In this document: piece by piece, positions 34,264 through 45,299 of the stretch | Layout of the letters: every line of letters begins with the position of its first letter | Position numbering within the stretch: the stretch's first letter is position 1 | Assembly: GCA_949361645.1 (NCBI GenBank) | Contig: OX442429.1 | Coordinates: 6,646,290 to 6,710,289, forward strand | Reading direction: 5' to 3' | Origin: Spongilla lacustris | Lineage: Eukaryota > Porifera > Demospongiae > Spongillida > Spongillidae | DNA length: 64,000 nt | Program-made: the position numbers and the translations under genes | The notes under the pieces: generated by a model | The model's database searches: none | The model's input: only the letters and a program-made list of their open reading frames with translations | Told to the model about the DNA's origin: nothing

Positions 34264-34804
34264 CAGATGCTACACCAGAAGCTTCCAATGAGGACAGCTT
34301 TGTTCTTGACATGGCCACAAGCACTGCTGCTCTGAAGGAGGTATATTCTACTATATTGTATTCATTCAAATGTGTGCATCTGCCAGATGTGAGCTGTACT
34401 TGGCCGATGTTATTAGGTGGACATGGAGAAGAAATGGAACGCCATCCATACCAGGATGAGGAGTGGACCACTCTGGAAAGGTGGGTTTATGTGTATGTTT
34501 GTGTGTGACATGTCCCATGGATATGTTGCCAAGGGGTGCACTGCTTATCTGTGCGACGTTCTGCTTGCCATCCCCTCCGTTGCTCCCATCTTCTCATCTC
34601 TCCTCCCTTCCCTCCTCTCCCCATCTCTTCCTCTCTCCTCTCCCTCCCCTCTCATCTTTCCCTTCTCTTCTTCCTTCCCCTCCTTCACTTCCTTCTCCAA
34701 CTACATGTATTTGCCCCAACACAGCTGGATACAATGGATACAATTTGGCCATGATGGTAGACCTATTCTGTGTTGTACTCAGTGGTGGTCCTTTTGCCCC
34801 ATGA
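34264..34804 (+). pseudogene. 3' fragment of an Ldh_2 (malate/L-lactate dehydrogenase) family gene
   Basis: Three exons join in frame: 34264-34340, 34417-34480, 34725-34804. They read FVLDMATSTAALKEVDMEKKW then GYNGYNLAMMVDLFCVVLSGG, the conserved DMATS helix and the GYKGYGLAxMVxxLxGxLSG motif of the NAD(P)-dependent Ldh_2 oxidoreductase family. An in-frame TGA follows PFAP, earlier than normal. The N-terminal two thirds, including the catalytic His and nucleotide-binding residues, are absent upstream, and the usual segment between the first two motifs is shortened. It is either a truncated relic or a gene whose 5' exons were displaced. A C/T-rich stretch fills the second intron (34570-34700). 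Confidence 0.6.
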
Positions 34805-35082
34805 AAATGGCTGGTAAGCATCTCTGGTGTGAAAGGCCAATTGCTTTAATCCGCAGACCGTACATACCCTTATCAGGGACAGTTATTTATGGCAATTAAT
34901 CATGATGCCTGGCTTTGAAGAACGTATGAGTACCTTCAGTCAAGAGAAGTGGGCTTTGAATCCTGTGAGGATAATTGTGATGGAGGTTCTTGTGTATGAC
35001 ATGTGTGGCCAGGTGTTTATGTGCAGTCACATGCGAGAACTTAGCTGTTTAAAAGAAATCGTTTGATTATGTTATGATGTGA

Positions 35083-35862
35083 TTTAACCTTTAATCCTAC
35101 ACAAAGGATTATCGTCCTACGCATAGGACGCAAGATTTTTTAGCAAACTGATATGAACAAAGAACAATAAAAATCTCATTGTACTGTAGAAATGGTTATT
35201 AATTCAGAAAATATTTTAACTTTCTTGCAATTCGTCAAAGATTGTCAAATACAATCAATACTGCATTGCTAAAAGATGTATTTGCGGTAAATCGCAAAGC
35301 AACTTAAAGTACCAAAAAGTAATGTTGAGAAGATCAGAGCAACATATTAAAAGAAAGGGGTATTAAGACAGGTCTTTTGCACTAAGCATATAAAGAAGTA
35401 CATTGTAGATTTGGAAATTGCTAGCTCCACAAGCTTATGAACGATATATATTTGTCAGACGCATGTTGCAGGAATAGCCAAGTGAATGGACTAAATCTTG
35501 AAAACGTACAGTGCGTTTTCGGTAAAAATGGCAAAACCAATTAGAGTAAAAACAATGCCATAGAATGTATAAAGTAGCACACATATCATGTTTCAAAAAA
35601 CATTCAAAAAAAGTTATACTTATCGTACTTTTAAATTAAATTCTGTAAATAATGCATTTTAAAGAACCGTATCTGTTTATTTGCATCGTGCAACGAAAGG
35701 TGTGATTTAAAAAATAGACTAACAATTGGTAAATTTAGCACGATAGACACATTAAACAACAGTAGAGAAATGGATGCCAAAAAACTGCATTTCTATTTAT
35801 GATGAATTTTCAAATATTGGTCCTAAGTGTAGGACTTGGATCTAGGGAATTTAGGTTAATAA
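35083..35862. mobile_element. Candidate non-autonomous element with TTAACC termini
   Basis: The left end has TTTAACCTTTAATCCTACAC and a CCTACGCATAGGAC palindrome. The right end, inverted, has TTAACCTAAATTCCC and TCCTACACTTAGGACC. The interior is AT-rich with no ORF. The architecture matches the element at 38317-39286. No clear target duplication is seen. Confidence 0.45.
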
Positions 35863-36002
35863 TGCCTGTGATAGCAAGTGAGCAGATCAAATTTGTTTAC
35901 TATATGAACAGGTAGTATTCCAAGGTTGCCCTTCCTTCTTTGTTTGCTCTCGTGCATGCAATGTATAAGTAGGAACTTGCCGGGGAAAAAATGGAGTGAA
36001 AC

Positions 36003-36290
36003 AAGACATAAAAATTTAATAAAAACAAAATTAGTGATGTAGGATTTGTAGACAGCAATTGAGTAAACAAGGAATTACGGATATTATGCATTCATTCATT
36101 TATAAATATTACATACTTACATTATTTAGCAAATCTACCAGCCTGAAATTCTGTGCTAAAAGTAGACCTGTATGTAATATTTATAAATTATTGAACGCAT
36201 AATATCCATAATTCCTTGTTTCCTTACTTTCTACTCAATTTCTGTCTACAAATCTTACATCACCAATTCTATTTTTATTAAATTTTTATA
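36003..36290. repeat. Foldback (hairpin) element, arms of about 95-100 bp
   Basis: The left arm (TGATGTAGGATTTGTAGACAG ... AACAAGGAATTACGGATATTATGC ... ATTTATAAATATTACAT) is inverted at 36170-36285 (GTAATATTTATAAATTATTG ... GCATAATATCCATAATTCCTTG ... CTGTCTACAAATCTTACATCA). The loop is about 60 bp. Pieces of the same element recur at about 33040-33090, 36380-36450, 37870-37900 and 41225-41300. Confidence 0.85.
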
Positions 36291-36629
36291 TCTTGTAGAT
36301 ACTACAGACCATCCTTACTTAGCAAATCAGATATTCTGTGCTAAATGTAGGTATGTAATATTAACGAATGCATAATTTCCGTTACCTAAGAGCTCTTTTA
36401 CTTCATTGCAATGTACAAATCCTATATCACCAATTCTATTTTAATTTTTTTATATCTTCAACATTGGTCGACTATATGTAGATCGTAAACACTACATAAA
36501 TACCAGCAACTTAGCACTTAAGCTTTCCATTCTTACTCCTTCGATCACCTCACCACTCTTCCATTGTAAACCTCTCATCACTCAAACACACCAATCACTC
36601 CTCCATCTCCATACCCTCCCACCTCTTAC

Positions 36630-36929
36630 CTTCCATCACCAGCCTGGTCACTTCCTCCACAGCGACCTTGTTCTCCAACTTCTTCAGTGCCTCCACCAGG
36701 TGCCTATATGTGGCCTTTGACCCTTCCTGCTGTAGCCATGTTGACAGCATCCTCATCCTCCCCCACCTGTTCTGTTCATCGTGTTCCTCACGATCAATGT
36801 CAGAGACATGCTGTGCCCCAATAAGATGACTGCCAACAGACCTCCAATCAAACGAAAGCTGTGCTATTTCTAAAATGAGATCTCTGCTGCATTGTGCATC
36901 CATAGCTGTTGTCCCTGTGGCCTGGGGAT
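36630..36929 (-). CDS. Death-domain exon C (300 bp, phase 1-1)
   Basis: Flanked by a CTCCAG acceptor and GTAAGAGG donor. It encodes a six-helix death-domain pattern (DLILEIAQLSFDWRSVGSHL, RMRMLSTWLQQEG, YRHLVEALKKLENKVAVEEV). It differs from copies A and B by only a few residues (W for S at NRWGRM). The exon is an exact multiple of three in phase 1-1, so it can be spliced or skipped without a frameshift. No complete host gene could be assembled. An upstream TATA-containing segment lies at 37620-37800. Confidence 0.75.
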
Positions 36930-37299
36930 CTGGAGATAAAATAAGCAGTGGACAGTGACCACAGACACAAATGCACACATGTGCACACTATGTGCACATG
37001 TAATACTCCCTGATCCACTCACTGAGCTGTAACTATTTCGTCATTATATTTAAAAAAACATTTCGATATACATGTATGCCTTGTACTTTCAAATGGAATT
37101 CTTTACATGGGCTCTTCAGTTTTGCCAGGTTACAGCCAATTGCACTTGTTGGCAATGCTATTTGGGGGGTATCAAGAACCTTTGAAAATGAAAAATATTT
37201 GACCTCTGATTTTGTCCAAGTTTTGCTACAGACCAGAATGCACTTTACTTTGTAGGCCATGCCAACAGTGACTCTCTAGTCAAATCAAGTGTATCAAAA

Positions 37300-37830
37300 C
37301 CAATGCTGATAAGTTCTGTGGGTTCATGAATACAATTAGAAAACAACCAATCCCACTATTGCCAATGTACTGAGAATCAAACAAGCATATTTGCATAGAG
37401 CCATCAAATACCTACAATGTAGTAAAACTGCCAAGGCTTACAAAGCTCGGACTACAGAGATAACATTCACTTGTTCCCACACTCAAACCTTACAAAAAGT
37501 TTCTTCTGGAACTGATAAGATAAGAATCGCTCAGATAATTGTATTGTATTGCTTAGTCACGATTGAAGTGTAATGTTAGTAGTTATGAAAAGGACCTAGA
37601 GAAGAACTTACTGTCAAATTAGTTTGGTACTATAACTTTCCAAGTTAGAGTTATGCTGAACACAATTTCAATCTTTAGTGAACTTAGTTTCGTTAGTAAC
37701 AGCCCACAACAGATATTAACAGCTTTGGAAGCCACACTACAGTAGATTGTGGTAAGTTGTCATTGGGGCTGTGTGCCAGACACACCTATATAAGAGTAGC
37801 TAGCCCACCTGGCCATGTTTCTATATGTTA
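37300..37830 (-). promoter_or_regulatory. Duplicated 5'-like segment with TATATAA box
   Basis: Shares long stretches with 40640-41170 and with 33230-33680, the 5' end of the protease gene: CCCACTATTGCCAATGTACTG, AACTGCCAA..CTTA.AAAGCTC, CTGATAAGATAAGAAT, ACCTAGAGAAGAACTTACTG, ACACCTATATAAGAGT. On the minus strand this reads ACTCTTATATAGG upstream of donor-like GTAAGTTCTTC. It may be a repeated promoter/first-exon unit feeding the death exons. Confidence 0.45.
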
Positions 37831-38316
37831 TCACAGACATGGTGCTCCCAGACACACTAAAAAATGAAGTATAATCCCTTGTTTCCATACTTTCTAACAC
37901 CGCATCCGTGAAATTCGATGGTTACTTTTGTCAAACCCAACTTCCTAAGATATTTTTAGATAGTTAAACTATCGCCTAGACATTTGGCATTGCTGTCTGC
38001 CTTATATCCATCAGGGACACTTACATGTACCTGTATGCTTTCAAAGGGACATGGTTTTATGCTTTTTGGTCACGAAACATTGCAGAGGACACATTTCCCC
38101 CCTAGACAATTAAGAGCCACTTTGGATACGCTTTTAAATGTCATTTGGTACAACTAGGAGGCCACAATGATACTGTGTTGGTAGTTAGCTTAGTTCTTGT
38201 ACAAGACTCACTAGATCAATGTAGTTGATGCATGTCTGGGTATGAGATAATCAATAACCAGACGGGAACGAACAACGGGGGCAAAGAAGGTAGTTTATTT
38301 GCTCATGTGGTGCTTA

Positions 38317-39286
38317 TTTAACCTTTAATCTATTTTCATCCTTAATTCAGGATGGAAATCCTGAATTAAGGATGACTTTACGCCGCTCGTATCGACATAA
38401 ATTCGAATGGTATTGATGATTTTTAAAAAAATATTTAGCTTCTGTAGGCTTTCATCTAAACAGCGCTATCCATTTTAGTCATTCAAATCTTTACTTCTTT
38501 TAGAAAAAACAATGTTTAGGCTTAGCTTACTTTTTCATTCGCAAATAATGCCACGGTTACCATCAAAGTCGGGTATAAGGTTGAGGAAAGAGCAGGAAGC
38601 TTACTTTCAAGGTAGAAACTGTTACTAAGATCTGTAAGGAGAGCCATATAAGCAAATTAAACAATATGGGACACAGGAGGTATGAGCATCAAATTAACTC
38701 AAGTCGGACTAAACGAAGCGAGTCAGAGCGGGTGGTACGATGGTTAGCCTCTGCAAAATAAAAATAAAAAAGCATTTCTGTTGTTGAGAGCGATGCAGAA
38801 ATACCTGGCATTGGTAGAAATGCTGTCACCAGTACTGTTGGGACATAAAAAGAAGGGGCGGATGCTCGGACAGTGATAATAAATTAACACTTTTCTATTA
38901 TTTTGTGTACAAGTTTGATAAAAATACAACTTCTACTAAAAGTCTGGAGGTGCTACCACCAATAAGTAGTGAAAAGGAGTAAAATTGATATGTTCAATGC
39001 TCTTTGTAAGCATTACAAACTATAAATTGCTAATCATTTAATTTTATGTATGCGGGAGCAACAAACGTGCTTATGCATTCTTGAAGTTTGGGCAGCTTTC
39101 TAGAAGATAAAAATTATTCCATGCTATAGAATGTGTGCACCATTGTTGAAACAAACAGCCTTTATGTTTTAATGATTTTAATTTTCACTGCAATGGTTGC
39201 TATAAATGGCAGAACTCACCATCCTGAATTCAGGATTTTACCGATCTTGAATTCAGGATCATTTCACGCAGATTAAAGGTTAAAGC
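38317..39286. mobile_element. Candidate non-autonomous DNA transposon with TTTAACCTTTAATC termini
   Basis: The left end has TTTAACCTTTAATC then palindromic TTCAGGATGGAAATCCTGAA. The right end is inverted (GATTAAAGGTTAAA) and preceded by TCCTGAATTCAGGA twice. The interior of about 900 bp is AT-rich without a recognisable ORF. Confidence 0.6.
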
Positions 39287-39923
39287 AAAATAGTGACACA
39301 AGTTGCAACTAGATGTCAATCAACGTGTTAAAACAGTATGTGATGGACAAACATTAGGCGTTTGGGACTGTGCACGATTCATATTTGGGTCCGGAGTCAA
39401 GATCCAAAGGAGTTTTAATGCTTGTTTGGACACTAGCATGAAAGGTTACTGCCAGAATTTGTTCAAGCACACTTAAAGTCAGAAACCTTGTCACAAAATT
39501 AGTGTCCCTGTTTCCGGTAACAGTCTTACCCTCCAGACTCTAAACAACTGTAGTACAGTGTAGTTTAAATACACCAGTATTGGAACCGTTCTGAATTTTC
39601 GAAACAGTGAGTTCGACAAATTTGACCAAAACAAACCTTTGAATTTCACGGATGTGGTTTTAACTGACTTGCTGTCTGCTACAAATCCTACATCAACAAT
39701 ATTTATATCTTGTTAGATATACAAGTACACCTCACATCAACCATGGTGTTACATGCATGTACATGTCACACCTTAGCACTCCAACAAAAATTACCACTTA
39801 AGCTTGCCATTCTTTCAACTTAAAAAAAAAATCCATCATAAAAAAACATCTCATCATTCACACTCCTTCAATTACCACCCTTCCATCATGGCTCCTCCAC
39901 ATCCATACCCTCCGATCTCTTAC

Positions 39924-40223
39924 CTTCTATCACCAGCCTGGTCACTTCCTTCACAGCGACCTTGTTCTCCAATTTCTCCAGTGCCTCCACCAGGTGCCTA
40001 TATGTGGCCTTTGACCCTTCCTGCTGTAGCCATGTTGACAGCATCCTCATCCTCCCCGACCTGTTCTGTTCATTGTGTTCCTCACGATCAATGTCAGAGA
40101 CATGCTGTGCCCCAATAAGATGGCTGCCAACAGACCTCCAATCAAACGAAAGCTGTGCTATTTCTAAAATGAGATCTGTGCTGCATTGTGCATCCATAGC
40201 TGTTGTCCCTGTGGCCTGGGGAT
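39924..40223 (-). CDS. Death-domain exon B (300 bp, phase 1-1)
   Basis: Near-identical to exons A and C at DNA and protein level, including the flanking intron ends (TTATTTTATCTCCAG acceptor). It has T for R in SRDLI, N for D in EEHNE and K for E in AVKEV. Preceded on the minus strand by the duplicated TATA segment at 40640-41170. Confidence 0.75.
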
Positions 40224-40639
40224 CTGGAGATAAAATAAGTAGTGGACAGTGACCACAGACACAAATGCACACATGTGCACACTATGTACACATGTAAATC
40301 TCCCTGACCCACCCAAGTATTTTGTCCTAATAGCAAAAACGTTTCAGTATACATGTTTCAAATGGCTGTACAGAATTCTTAACATTGGACAAACATTAGG
40401 CGTTTGGGACTGTTAACGATTCATATTTCGGTTCGGAGTCAAGATCCAAAGGAGTTTTAGTGCTTGTTCGGACACTAGCATGAAAGGTTACTGCCAGAAT
40501 TTGTTCAAGCACACTACCTATCCAATCCAGAACCTTTGGAATATTTGACCTCTGATTTTGCTTGGATGCTAGTTTTGCTGGGGACCAGTATGCACTTTGT
40601 AGGCCATGCCAACAGTGACTCTCTAGCCAAATCAAGTGT

Positions 40640-41170
40640 ATCGAAGCCTACGCTAATAGGTTCTACGTAGGATTTGAAGTTTCATAAATACAATTAGAAA
40701 ACACCCAATCCCACTATTGCCAATGTACTGTAGAATCAATTGGAATTTAACGAGCATATTTGCATAGAGCTGTCGAATACCTACAACATAGTAAAACTGC
40801 CAACGCTTAGAAAGCTCAGACAACAGAGATAACACTCATTTGTTCCCACACTTGAACCTTACAAAAAAGTTTCTATTGCTTCATCTGGATCTGATAAGAT
40901 AAGAATCTCTCAGATAATTGCATTTGTCACCATTGAAGTGTAATGTTAGTAGTTATGAAAAGGACCTAGAGAAGAACTTACTGTCGAATTTGTTTGGTAC
41001 AATGACTTTCCAAGTTAGAGGTATGCTGAAACCAATTTCAATCTTTAGTGAACTTGGTTTTGTTAGTAACAGCCCACAACAGATTTTAACAACTTTGAGG
41101 GCTACACTGCAGTAGTGTCGGGTGCCAGACACACCTATATAAGAGTGGCTAGCCCACCTGGCCATGTTTC
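40640..41170 (-). promoter_or_regulatory. Second duplicated 5'-like segment with TATATAA box
   Basis: Close copy of 37300-37830. Contains CTCTTATATAGGTGTG on minus and a donor-like ACAGTAAGTTCTTC. The ORF equivalent to the signal-anchor exon at 33664 is broken here. Confidence 0.45.
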
Positions 41171-41496
41171 TATGTTATCACAGACAGGGCGCTCCCAGAC
41201 ATACTTAGGTTAAATATAATTTCCTTAATCCCTTGTTTCCATACCTTTTACTGTCTGCTACAAATCATACATCAGCAATTTTATTTTAATTACGTTCTTA
41301 TATCTAATACAAGTACACCTCACATGAACCATGGTGTTACATGTACATGTACATGTAACACCTTAGCACTCCACCAACACCTGTAAATTACCACTTAAGC
41401 TTGCCATTCTTTCAACTTTCATCCCATCAGTCACACTCCTTCAATTACCACCCTTCCATCATGGCTCCTCCATCTCCATACCCTCCTACCTCTTAC

Positions 41497-42273
41497 CTTC
41501 CATCACCAGCCTGGTCACTTCCTCCACAGCGACCTTGTTCTCCAACTTCTTCAGTGCCTCCACCAGGTGCCTATATGTGGCCTTTGACCCTTCCTGCTGT
41601 AGCCATGTTGACAGCATCCTCATCCTCCCCGACCTGTTCTTTTCATCGTGTTCCTCACGATCAATGTCAGAGACATGCTGTGCCCCAATAAGATGGCTGC
41701 CAACAGACCTCCAATCAAACGAAAGCTGTGCTATTTCTAAAATGAGATCTCTGCTGCATTGTGCATCCATAGCTGTTGTCCCTGTGGCCTGGGGATCTGG
41801 AGATAAAATAAGCAGTGGACAGTGACCACAGACAGACACATAGACAAATGCACAAAAAATACACACACATGTACATTTACATGTATAACCCTTAAACAAG
41901 TATATGGTACGTAATTAGTACTAGCACCATTAACCATTCATTCTATTTCAAACACCTCACTTACCTAGCTGCACATGTATGTCCACATAGTTGGAGTCAA
42001 TCCTTTTCTCACCACAGGAGACCACACAATAGTACTTCCCCTCATCCTCACAGGTTACCTGAGGTATCCTCAGATCTCCAATGGTGTCTGGAGGGAGTGG
42101 CTTTCCATCATTATACCACTGATAGGTAACTATCTGGCCAGGTGGTCCTTTAGCCCTACATGATAACACAGCTTCTGAGCCCCATTGGACATTCAATGGT
42201 TTGGGCTGAGTAGTGATGGTTAGTGGTTCAGTTGATAGTGGTGGAGGTACCATCACCTGAAGAGGACTAGTTT
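41497..42273 (-). CDS. Ig-like domain exon spliced to death-domain exon A
   Basis: Two exons on minus: 42273-41965 (309 bp) and 41796-41497 (300 bp). The junction VQL-D-PQATG keeps frame. The first encodes an Ig fold (NVQWGSEAVLSCRAKG, YQWYNDGKPLP, CEDEGKYYCVVS), with both disulphide cysteines, the core Trp and the D-x-G-x-Y-x-C motif. The second is the death domain. Both exons are symmetric phase 1-1. Ig plus death is reminiscent of the paracaspase MALT1 and of sponge receptor/adaptor proteins, but no caspase or kinase domain is visible. 5' and 3' partners are unknown. It may continue through death exons B and C, since phases allow it. Confidence 0.75.
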
Positions 42274-42379
42274 CTGAAAACAAAAGGGATACCATGAAGC
42301 AAGGAGAGCACATACCAAATGCCAATGTACAGACACTCATACAAGGTGCCTGAACATATGCAGGAAGAGGGCATTTGTG

Positions 42380-43000
42380 CTCTCAAGAACTGTTTAAGTC
42401 CATATTTTCCCACCTAGCTACCTGGCTTGCCACTGGCTCCCAAAAATCAAAGAGCAGCCTTGTTTTAGAGATATCCAGCAAACGAAACCTCACGTTGACC
42501 AGGTCCATCGTGAGAGCAGTTATGGCCCGGACTCTAGTAGCTTTATTTAATGGTTTAATGATTAAAAGTTGTTATTATGATTGTAATGATATCACATGTA
42601 TTGTGCAATATACTATAATAATAATTATAATTATTATACTTTATGGCATTTGTTGCTTGCATTCTTTACGGATATAAGCACTTAGCTCTTAAGATATTAA
42701 AAATTGTTGTTACAAAGGGAGGAGGGTTTGTAGAGGAGGAATAAGAAGAGGGGAGTGAGGAAGATAGAGGTCTCTCACAGTTACCTGTATTGGGTACATT
42801 AAAGTGGGTTTGGGACAACTGGAACTACAGGTGCAAGGCAGCTGGGGTGATTTGCTTTCAGAAGTTGCCATGTGTTCTTGTTGTTTGGAGCAATGCCACT
42901 TGACTGCAGGACCCAACAAGCTTTTCCAAACATGCCAGATATGCCCAGTGAGATGGCCATATCAACGTTTTGGTGAATGGAAAGGGTGCTCTGGTGGGTG
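42380..43000. other. Intergenic, no gene recognised
   Basis: AT-rich at 42540-42700, then a GA-rich patch near 42718-42775. ORFs in the 42800-43000 part continue the decayed coding-like region to the right without a recognisable motif. Confidence 0.5.
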
Positions 43001-43089
43001 TGGCTGATTTGCCCTGCCTTTGGCCAAGTTCCAGAAGGAACCCAGGTCATTGTCCGTCCACATGTTGCACAGAGAATCCACTGGGAGAG

Positions 43090-43540
43090 GTTTGTCATGG
43101 CACCTGAGTGATGGGAGAACATAATTTCCTGGCATGAAATGATTGAGCCATGGCAGTACTCTTGAATGACACATCACAAAACTGATGACAGTGCTCAGGC
43201 CTGGATCTTGATGGAAGGAAGCACAGGGTTGGATGATTAAGAAGGCATGCCTCAAATGTAGGGAGACTTGGTTCAGGTTGGTGGAGGGGTGGAGCTTCAG
43301 CAGGTGGATCATCAACAGGTGTGGTTCTAAGCCTACGGCAGCTGCTACCACACTTCTTGGGTATTAATCCTGTGTTGCTGCAATATTGTCTTTCCAAAGT
43401 CACTCTTTGCTTCTGGAAAGACATCAGCAATAGAGCATAGATTTGACGCTTCTGTTCCCATGTTAGTTCTGGAGTGAGCGTCTCTATCAGCTCCCACAAA
43501 GCCTGCGTTTCTTTCCGGATATCTTGAGGTCATCTATTTG
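43090..43540 (-). pseudogene. Ty3/gypsy-like retrotransposon polyprotein fragment, frameshifted
   Basis: Two overlapping minus-strand frames each carry half of the conserved pre-reverse-transcriptase segment: LTWEQKRQIYALL in one and ADVFPEAKSDFG followed by LQQHRINT in the other. A frameshift lies between them. No RT catalytic motif, protease or integrase is found nearby, so this is a short inactive relic. Confidence 0.5.
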
Positions 43541-43869
43541 TGGCTCCTGCTCACCTTCAAACTACCCACCAATAACGCTTGGCTAGTGTCCATACTACGC
43601 ATGCGCAATGCAATGTACATGTAACTATTACAGCTTGGTAAAGGATATCTAAGCAAACCAGTTAATGGCATTGTGATCGGATCCGGAATGTCTACTGGGG
43701 ATGTCAGCAAATGTGAGGTGGAAGTCATCTACATCAATTTAACAAGAAAATTGATGTTTCACCCAACGTACGCAGAATCAAAAGACATGAAATCGACACC
43801 ATGCAATGCATGCACAGCAGGCACTTTACACACGCACGCGCGGGACCAAGTTATATATACGCATTAAAT

Positions 43870-44300
43870 TAACGGGAACTACTGTTTACAAGGTATGCCT
43901 ACATGCGACGTTTGATTCGTTTTAGTGGTTTACAGTTGCTACATATGAAATCAATTGTTTGTATAGTAAAATAGCATTGAATAAACGAAATACCATCTGC
44001 AAGAATGACGATTTCGACCATTTATATTTATAAATATCGTGCAATGATAAGAACCAACTGGTTGCTAGAGAGGCAGGACCAAAGGTTATGGTGACTGGAG
44101 GGTTAGAACGTGTTGAATGTTGGTCCTCCTACGTGTATCTCTTGTTGTGCTAAAATGCTCATTTGGTGTCAATCACCATATGCTAGCTAGCTAGCAAGCC
44201 AAAAACTCAAAGGGCATAGGTACGTCTGCGTACGCGCTGTACATGTACTTGAACACAGTTCAAATTCAAATATTTGCTATTTAAATAACCAAGGCGGGTG
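43870..44300. other. Intergenic, nothing recognised
   Basis: AT-rich, no ORF of note. Confidence 0.5.
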
Positions 44301-44308
44301 GTAGATAC

Positions 44309-44749
44309 AATGGACCTTTTGCCTTCTGACGTCACAAGTTAATTGGTTGTGTTTGACATAACATAAGTCCTTATAGGAACTTCACGAAGAAGCACAGCAA
44401 GTACTAAACTAATGGTAAATGAATGCCTGACTATATTCCAAAATGAAGTACCTTCGCCAGTTACGGTGCAAATGTTACAGCGCTCACAAGTTACCGGAAG
44501 TTGCCCCCCCAAAAATCGAAAAGCGCTACTTCGCGTGTCTCATTAGCAACTTCCGCAATGTTTCCCTGCATACAAATCCCTTACAGAGCTTCATCGTGAA
44601 ATACAACAAAAACCAAACGTGTGGTAATTTACTTCTCAATAAAAATTTAAAAGGAAAAGCATGTAGGAGCTATGATGGTGAAGTTATGCCATTTTTAAAG
44701 TTGCCCCCCCAAAATTCATGCGTGACGTCAATGGCAAAAGGTCCATTGG
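44309..44749. mobile_element. MITE-like element with about 26-bp terminal inverted repeats
   Basis: The left end CAATGGACCTTTTGCC followed by TGACGTCAC is inverted at the right end as GTGACGTCAATGG then CAAAAGGTCCATTG. Each end contains a TGACGTCA (CRE-like) palindrome. A short ORF inside (44443-44754) has no recognisable motif. No target duplication is evident. Confidence 0.7.
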
Positions 44750-44954
44750 TGTGAGCGGCGATTGGAACACGAATATCAAACCCACAAATCAAACAATACT
44801 CCAATACCGGTATTCAGCTCTACCCACCTCTTTCCATGACATCCAACGAGAAAATACAACTGCTGTTCTGTAGACACGCGTACGTTTTGCTCTATATACT
44901 AAAGCACGTGGTATTGGAGGAAATGAAATCATGAAATATGCGCAATTCTTAAAT

Positions 44955-45260
44955 ACGCACCCCCCCCCCCCCCTTAAGCTGGATTATTACGTAAGTTACA
45001 TAACTTACATTGGATCTATGGTTCAACGTTGTGGCTCTCCATATGGTCAGCAGGCAGGAGCGTAGGAACGTATTTTAAAGTGTGTGTGTATCGGAAGGGG
45101 GGGGGGGGGGGGGGGGGGAGTTTTTAAGTGGGCGGCGTAGTGGTTGTTGGACGCTCGAATACGGGGGTGGGGTGTGGTCTCCATCGCATTTAGTTACACT
45201 ACAGTCAGTGCCGGATTAACCGTTTAATGGACCTGGCGCAGAGTATAAATCTTGTGGGCC
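44955..45260. other. Poly(C), poly(G) tracts and hAT-like terminus
   Basis: C run at 44957-44973, G run at 45098-45118. From 45206 the sequence CAGTGCCGGATTAACCG resembles hAT-family termini and is repeated inverted at 54968-54984. Confidence 0.6.
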
Positions 45261-45299
45261 CAGATCTAGACAAGTAAGAAGCAGCATAGTGCCGGACTG

